From contig CALHTF010000050.1 of assembly GCA_938038815.1 (NCBI GenBank), forward strand, positions 1-48,829: a stretch of 48,829 nucleotides of DNA, in the 5' to 3' direction. Positions 44,220 to 48,829 of this stretch are shown one piece after another. The position numbers were made by a program, and so were the translations under genes. The stretch is from an uncultured Acidimicrobiales bacterium. GTDB lineage: Bacteria; Actinomycetota; Acidimicrobiia; Acidimicrobiales; SHLQ01. Position 1 is the stretch's first letter. Every line of letters begins with the position of its first letter. The notes under the pieces are model-generated. The model was not told where the DNA came from. It saw only the letters and a program-made list of their open reading frames with translations, and did no database searches.

Positions 44220-46556
44220 TCACTGCTGAAGCGCGAACAGGATTGCCCGTTCGATGTCGGCCAGAACGTCGGCTTGGTCGATGCGTTGGCCCGACCGGTC
44301 GAGCACGTAGAACGTGTCGACCACATCGTTCATCAGGGTTTGGACCTTGGCGCTCACGATGTCGAGATCGAATTCACCGAAGGTACGGACGATTCGGTAC
44401 AGCACGCCGACTCCGTCGGGGCAGCTCACCTCGATGACCGTGGCGGCCGACGATGTTGTGTTGTCGAACGTGACGGTGGGTAACGATGGGCGGGCCTTGA
44501 ACGCCTTGGGCGCTCGGTAGGTGCTGGCCCGTTCGGAGATTCGAGCTTCGATCGCCATGCGCCCGTCGAGTGCTCGATCGAGGTCGCCGAGAACCTTTTC
44601 CCAGGGGATCGTGCCACCGTAGGTGTACGCGACCCGGAAGACTTCGAGGCCCATTCCGGCTTCGGAGTGGATGTTGGCCTCGAGAATGTCGACCCCATTG
44701 AGCGCGAGCACGCCGGCAACCCGGGCAAAGAGTCCGGGGCGGTCGCGTTCGACGATGGTGAGCATGTTGTCGTGAGCGTCGAGGTGGCGTTCACCGGCGC
44801 GAATCAGGTCGACCTGGTGGGCGGTGGGGAAGTCGGAGCCGACGACCTCTTCGGCCGTGCCGCCCCGGAGAAGGTGAGCGGTGCGGTGCACGAGGGTGGA
44901 AACAAGTTCGGCTTTCCAGGTGCCCCACGCCGATGGGCCGGTCGCGATCGAGTCGGCCTCGGTGAGCGCGGCGAGCAACTCGAGCAGTTCGACCGACCCG
45001 ACTTCATCGGCCACGTGCTGGAGGGTGCCGTCGTCGTCGAGGTCGCGTCGAGTGGCGACGTCGGGCAGCAAGAGGTGGTGTTCGACCATGGCGACGAGGG
45101 CATCGGTTTCGGCGTCGTCAAAGCCCATGCGGGGGCCCATCTGGCGGACCAAGTCCATGCCGACGATGGTGTGGTCGCCCGGGTAGCCCTTGCCGATGTC
45201 GTGGAGCAGTGCGCCGAGCACGAGCAGGTCGGGTCGGTCGACCCGGTCGGCGATGAGCGCTGCTTCAGAGGCTGCTTCGATGAGGTGCCGGTCGACGGTG
45301 AAGCGGTGATAGGCGTTTCGTTGCGGTCGTGACCGGCACGGTTCCCACTCGGGGATCATCGCCGAAATCAGACTGACCTGATCGAACGCTTCCCACACCG
45401 GAATCGCCGCCTTGCCGGTGAGCAGCAGGTCGGCAAGCAGGGCTCGGGCTTCGTCGGGCCACGGCACCGGCAGCGGCGGGGCCTCGGTGGCTAGTCGGGT
45501 GAGGGTGTCGCGTTCGATAAAGGCATGGTGGGTGGCCGCGGCGGTGGCTACCCGGAGAGGGGCCACGGCATCGATCTGTTCCTCATTGCGTCGATCGAGG
45601 CGGATCTTGCGGTCGTCGAGGATGACGCCCGGCGCCACCTCGCGTGGCTTCGCACTTCGGAACCGGCGACTGCGCAGCGAACTGTGGACCCGGTTCCAGA
45701 CGCCGTTGCTCGTCCACAACACCGACCGACCAGCCGACGCGAGATCGGCCATCAGCTCGTCGGCATCGCGGTAACCAAGTCGGTCGCTCACTTGGTCTTG
45801 GAGTTCGAGGAGCAGGGTGTTGGAGCTTTGCCCGGTGACTTGATGGAGGGCGACTCGCACCTTGGTCAGGGTCTCGTGGGCGGCGTCGAGTGCGGTTCGG
45901 TCGACGGCTGGGACCCACGGCTCGCCGGTTTCGGCCCAACCCATCGCGTGGAGATCGCGCAGTCCGCCGCGAGATTCCTTAAGGTCGGGTTCGAGTAAAA
46001 ACGCCAGTTCGCCGTGAGCTGCTTCGCGTTCTTTCACGTGCTCGGCGAGTTCGGCGAGGTAGCGCTTCTCTCCCTTGAGCCACTGGGTCTTGGCGGCGCT
46101 GGCCACGTCGTCGGCGAGCGATTGGTCCCCAGCGATCAATCGACAGTCGAGCATGGCGGTTGCGGTTGCGAGGTCGTCGCCGGCGAGCGACAACGCCTCG
46201 GTGGTCGATCTCACCGCGTGGCCAAGCTTGAGGCCTTCGTCCCAAATTGGGTACCAAATCTTCTCGGCGAGCACCGCAATCTCGTCGGTGCTGAGCTTGG
46301 GATGGTGCAAAAGCAACACATCGACGTCGCTACCGGGTGCCAGCTCGTCGCGTCCATAACCCCCGATGGCGACGAGTGCCGCGCCCTTGGGTGGGGGACT
46401 GGCCGACTCGTAGAGTTCGGCGAGCCACTCATCGGTCGCCCGCGAAAGAGCTTGCGAGTACTCGATTCCGGAGCATTCTCGGTCGGCGAGCGCCTTTTGA
46501 CGAAATACTCGCAGAACATCGTTCACTCTGGTAACGCTAGTAGTCACCAGTAACAT
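44220..46556 (-). CDS. glnD: [Protein-PII] uridylyltransferase/uridylyl-removing enzyme
   Basis: Senses glutamine and adds UMP (or in some actinobacteria AMP) to the PII protein, thereby controlling nitrogen metabolism. The 778-residue protein has the nucleotidyltransferase motif GGYGRDELAPGSDVDV at residues 65-80, a central linker domain, an HD hydrolase motif (LLHDIGKGYPGDH, near residue 450) and two C-terminal ACT domains (VERDRPGLFARVAGVL and CPDGVGVLYRIVRTF). This is about 100 residues shorter than E. coli GlnD. ATG 46556 is used. No glnK or glnB is next to it; amt lies 1.7 kb away. Confidence 0.93.
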   Translation of the reverse strand: MLLVTTSVTRVNDVLRVFRQKALADRECSGIEYSQALSRATDEWLAELYESASPPPKGAALVAIGGYGRDELAPGSDVDVLLLHHPKLSTDEIAVLAEKIWYPIWDEGLKLGHAVRSTTEALSLAGDDLATATAMLDCRLIAGDQSLADDVASAAKTQWLKGEKRYLAELAEHVKEREAAHGELAFLLEPDLKESRGGLRDLHAMGWAETGEPWVPAVDRTALDAAHETLTKVRVALHQVTGQSSNTLLLELQDQVSDRLGYRDADELMADLASAGRSVLWTSNGVWNRVHSSLRSRRFRSAKPREVAPGVILDDRKIRLDRRNEEQIDAVAPLRVATAAATHHAFIERDTLTRLATEAPPLPVPWPDEARALLADLLLTGKAAIPVWEAFDQVSLISAMIPEWEPCRSRPQRNAYHRFTVDRHLIEAASEAALIADRVDRPDLLVLGALLHDIGKGYPGDHTIVGMDLVRQMGPRMGFDDAETDALVAMVEHHLLLPDVATRRDLDDDGTLQHVADEVGSVELLELLAALTEADSIATGPSAWGTWKAELVSTLVHRTAHLLRGGTAEEVVGSDFPTAHQVDLIRAGERHLDAHDNMLTIVERDRPGLFARVAGVLALNGVDILEANIHSEAGMGLEVFRVAYTYGGTIPWEKVLGDLDRALDGRMAIEARISERASTYRAPKAFKARPSLPTVTFDNTTSSAATVIEVSCPDGVGVLYRIVRTFGEFDLDIVSAKVQTLMNDVVDTFYVLDRSGQRIDQADVLADIERAILFALQQ

Positions 46557-46591
46557 TAGTCATCTTCCCAACCCACATTTTGAGGTCATCT

Positions 46592-48514
46592 ATGAAGCCC
46601 TTGTCCCAACTTCGACGCCGCGTTGGCGCGGCCACAGCAGCGACAGTGCTGGTTGCTACCGGTCTCGGTATCGGCGCACCACCGGCCGCTGCGCAGTCAC
46701 CGTGCGGCGACGCACCCGATGGGTACAACGTGATCGTGTCCAATGCGGCCGTAATCACCGGTACCAGCGGCAACGACTTCATCTGCGCCGGCGACGCCGA
46801 CAACACCATCAACTCGAAAAAGGGTGACGACATCATCTTTGGTCGAGCGGGCAACGACACGATCGACGCCGGCCCCGGCGCCGACGTAATCGAAGGTGGC
46901 GGAGGCGACGACCTCCTCATCGGCGGTAAGAAGGCCGACGCGGACACCATCCTCGGCGGTGCGGGTAACGACATCTTGCGCGGGCTCGGCGGCGACGACT
47001 CTCTTGATGGCGGCTCGGGTAACGACACCCTCCAAGGCGGCTCGGGCGACGACACGCTCAACGGCGGCAAGGGCAACGACCTGCTCAAAGGCAAGCCCGG
47101 CAAAGACACCATCAACGGACACGATGGTGCTGACAACCTCCAAGGCGGCGGCGGCAACGACATCCTTAACGGTGGCCCCGGCGACGACGGCCTCGCCGGT
47201 GGACCCGGTCAGGACCTGCTCGACGGAGAAGACGGCGCTGACCGCTTGCGTGGTAACGCCGGCGCCGACAGCCTGTTCGGCCAAGCGGGCGACGACAAGC
47301 TGCGTGGTGGCTCGGGCGACGACATCCTCAACGGTGGCGCTGGCAACGACGACATCGACGGTCAGACAGACACCGATGAAGCCGACGGCGGCGCCGATAT
47401 CGACACCTGTATTGCCGAAACCACGATCAACTGTGAGTTGCCGGCCGAGGACTCCGATGGCGATGGCGTGCCTGATGCGAACGACAACTGCGTCAACGAT
47501 CCGAACGCCGACCAGGCGGACGACGACGGCGATGGAATTGGCGATGTCTGTGAACCCGACACCGATGGTGATGGTGTTGACGACGACAATGACAACTGCA
47601 TCGATGATCCGAACGCCGACCAGGCCGACTCCGATGGCGACGGCATCGGCGATGTCTGTGACCCCGAAGGTCCCGACACCGACATGGACGGCCTCGACGA
47701 CACCACTGAGGACATCGATCCGGCGACCAACCCGACCACGTTCAACGCTGACCGTTTCGCATCGCTCACCTCGAGCACCGGCGGCTGGACCGCTGGCGGA
47801 ACCGCTTCGGTGAGCATCACGGGTACCGCCCAGATGTTCAGCTGTGACATCAACGCTGACGGCAACCTCGACCGCCTGCAGGAAGGCGGAGGCGGCGGCT
47901 TCGAAGGTTCGTGCAGCCTGACCACCGCACCACTTGAGGTCGGCGACATGATCACCGTCACCGACGACACCAACGGTGCGGTAAAGACCCTCACCATCAG
48001 CCTCACCATCACCAAGGTTGAGCGATGGAGCGAGATGGTCTTCGGTACCGCTGCTGCGGGCGCCGAGGTTGAGGTCATCGCCAAGAGCACCACCGGCGAC
48101 AGTGCACCGGTAACCACGACTGCTGATGGGGCCGGTAACTGGGTTGCTGACTTCTCGTCGCTGCCCTTCAACATCGATGTGCTGAACGGCGCTCTCGCAG
48201 CGACCGCTTCGACCGCCGATGCCGAAGCCGACGTTGAAGAGCTCGGCTTTGAGATCACCCACGCAGGCGTCGAATTCGAGGCCGCCACCGGTGTTGTTTC
48301 GCCGAGCGACCAGTTTGACTGGGCACCCGGCGCGACCGTGACGGTCCAGCACCTCGATACCGACAGCACCGTTATCGAAGAGCTGACGGTTGTCACCGAT
48401 GCGGTAACCGGTGCATGGAGCGTGACCCTCACCGGTCCGTTCGCTGCCGGTCAACGCATTGAGGTAACCGACGACACGGTGATGGACCCAGCGTTCGTCA
48501 TCCCGGTCGTCTAG
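46592..48514 (+). CDS. Secreted RTX/thrombospondin type 3 repeat protein
   Basis: A 640-residue exported protein. The signal peptide covers residues 1-34 (LRRR then VGAATAATVLVATGLGIGA, cleavage after PAAAQ). Residues about 57-270 are Gly/Asp nonapeptide RTX repeats (GGxGxDxLx), which fold into a calcium-binding beta-roll. Residues 287-372 are thrombospondin type 3-like calcium repeats (DSDGDGVPDANDNC). The remaining 270 residues are beta-rich, Thr-heavy. No lytic or catalytic domain is visible. The role is probably adhesion or surface layer. Start ATG 46592 has GAGG seven bases before. Two hairpin terminators follow. Confidence 0.85.
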   Translation: MKPLSQLRRRVGAATAATVLVATGLGIGAPPAAAQSPCGDAPDGYNVIVSNAAVITGTSGNDFICAGDADNTINSKKGDDIIFGRAGNDTIDAGPGADVIEGGGGDDLLIGGKKADADTILGGAGNDILRGLGGDDSLDGGSGNDTLQGGSGDDTLNGGKGNDLLKGKPGKDTINGHDGADNLQGGGGNDILNGGPGDDGLAGGPGQDLLDGEDGADRLRGNAGADSLFGQAGDDKLRGGSGDDILNGGAGNDDIDGQTDTDEADGGADIDTCIAETTINCELPAEDSDGDGVPDANDNCVNDPNADQADDDGDGIGDVCEPDTDGDGVDDDNDNCIDDPNADQADSDGDGIGDVCDPEGPDTDMDGLDDTTEDIDPATNPTTFNADRFASLTSSTGGWTAGGTASVSITGTAQMFSCDINADGNLDRLQEGGGGGFEGSCSLTTAPLEVGDMITVTDDTNGAVKTLTISLTITKVERWSEMVFGTAAAGAEVEVIAKSTTGDSAPVTTTADGAGNWVADFSSLPFNIDVLNGALAATASTADAEADVEELGFEITHAGVEFEAATGVVSPSDQFDWAPGATVTVQHLDTDSTVIEELTVVTDAVTGAWSVTLTGPFAAGQRIEVTDDTVMDPAFVIPVV

Positions 48515-48528
48515 CAACGCCAACCAAG

Positions 48529-48560
48529 CTGCATCAGGTGTCTGACACCTGATGCAGTTT
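48529..48560 (+). terminator. Hairpin terminator 1 after the RTX gene
   Basis: A 14-bp inverted repeat, CTGCATCAGGTGTC with GACACCTGATGCAG, separated by a single base, then TTTGG. The practical hairpin has a 5-nt loop. It starts 15 bp after the stop codon. Confidence 0.75.
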
Positions 48561-48576
48561 GGATGTTCGAAAACTG

Positions 48577-48615
48577 CAGCGGCCGCACCCGATGGGTGCG
48601 GCCGCTGTTCGTTTT
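48577..48615 (+). terminator. Hairpin terminator 2 after the RTX gene
   Basis: A GC-rich 14-bp stem, CAGCGGCCGCACCC with GGGTGCGGCCGCTG, loop GAT, then TTCGTTTT. With the preceding hairpin this makes a double terminator. Confidence 0.85.
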
Positions 48616-48620
48616 GCACT

Positions 48621-48643
48621 GGAGCCTGGCACTGGGTCGGTCT
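48621..48643 (+). repeat. 23-bp dispersed repeat, copy 2
   Basis: Identical to 6643-6665. Here it runs into the first of the three 56-bp tandem units, overlapping by five bases. Confidence 0.85.
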
Positions 48644-48806
48644 CAGCCCTGGCGGGCTTCGATCCTTACGGAGTTTCGGCCTCCGCTTCGCGTCGGTCTC
48701 AGCCCTGACGGGCTTCGATCCTTACGGAGTTTCGGCCTCCGCTTCGCGTCGGTCTCAGCCCTGACGGGCTTCGATCCTTACGGAGTTTCGGCCTCCGCTT
48801 CGCTCC
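48639..48806 (+). repeat. 56-bp tandem repeat, three copies, reaching near the window edge
   Basis: Units begin at 48639, 48695 and 48751 with GGTCTCAGCCCTG. Copies differ by one base (GGCGGG or GACGGG) until the third diverges at its end (CTCCGACC). Each unit can form two hairpins: AGCCC/GGGCT and CGGAG/CTCCG. No open frame spans it convincingly, so it is taken as a non-coding repeat. The array may continue outside the window. Confidence 0.85.
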
Positions 48807-48829
48807 GACCAAAACGTCCCTCGCGTTGG

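Noticed and set aside
46697..48619. 640-residue frame antisense to the RTX gene
   Set aside because: Repeat composition is simply the reverse of the RTX repeats; no signal or motif.

Overview
The window is high-GC (roughly 60-65 % by eye) bacterial chromosome from an actinobacterium. The best fit is the class Acidimicrobiia (Ilumatobacter-like, possibly marine), but this is inferred from gene content and not from a marker-gene comparison. Supporting signs are a DUF3263 plus LytR_C gene pair, a solitary groEL behind a CIRCE element, a HemQ-type coproheme decarboxylase, a GlnR-like box before amt, many GTG starts and many secreted Asp/Thr-rich proteins. Nearly all genes look intact and housekeeping in type. 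No insertion sequence, phage, CRISPR array, restriction system or recognisable biosynthetic cluster was seen.

Layout. 1-10.9 kb: tRNA-Glu and tRNA-Gln, an EamA transporter, prolyl-tRNA synthetase, an orphan FbpC/PotA-like ATPase, a DinB/maleylpyruvate-isomerase-like protein, YihY, an enoyl-CoA hydratase, HtpX, tRNA-Tyr, then a minus-strand run of a membrane pseudo-ATPase, YajQ, a GNAT acetyltransferase and a cupin resembling DMSP lyases. 11-16.7 kb: the transcription/translation cluster tRNA-Thr, tRNA-Met, rpmG, an ECF sigma factor, tRNA-Trp, secE, nusG, rplK, rplA, leader, rplJ, rplL, closed by a strong terminator. 16.7-24.2 kb: a tyrosine-phosphatase-like protein, an Fn3 lipoprotein, radA, a small membrane protein, a Crp-family regulator divergent from ispD-ispF-rlmB, and a class II aldolase. 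24.2-31 kb: a small membrane protein, another DinB-like protein, a lipoprotein/secreted-protein pair, a Bcr/CflA-like MFS exporter, tRNA-Thr, DUF3263 with LytR_C, a glycerate kinase, a receiver-like protein and a MarR regulator. 31-39.8 kb: groEL, fdhD, hemQ, a VOC-cupin fusion, a palindromic repeat array, a MOSC protein, an ABC-F ATPase and a translationally coupled larE operon. 39.8-48.8 kb: a secreted protein with a duplicated CBM60-like domain, amt, an alpha/beta hydrolase, a NUDIX protein, glnD, an RTX/thrombospondin-type-3 secreted protein, two hairpin terminators and a 56-bp tandem repeat running to the edge.

How it fits together. The secE-to-rplL block is the conserved transcription/translation core; several of its proteins carry unusual Ala/Glu/Pro-rich acidic tails. 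amt and glnD point to local nitrogen control, and the box before amt supports GlnR regulation. ispD/ispF give the non-mevalonate isoprenoid pathway and HemQ the coproporphyrin-dependent haem pathway. The most unusual items are two dispersed non-coding repeat families, the DMSP-lyase-like cupin, the membrane-anchored pseudo-ATPase, the larE operon with two uncharacterised small proteins, and the CBM60-like tandem protein.
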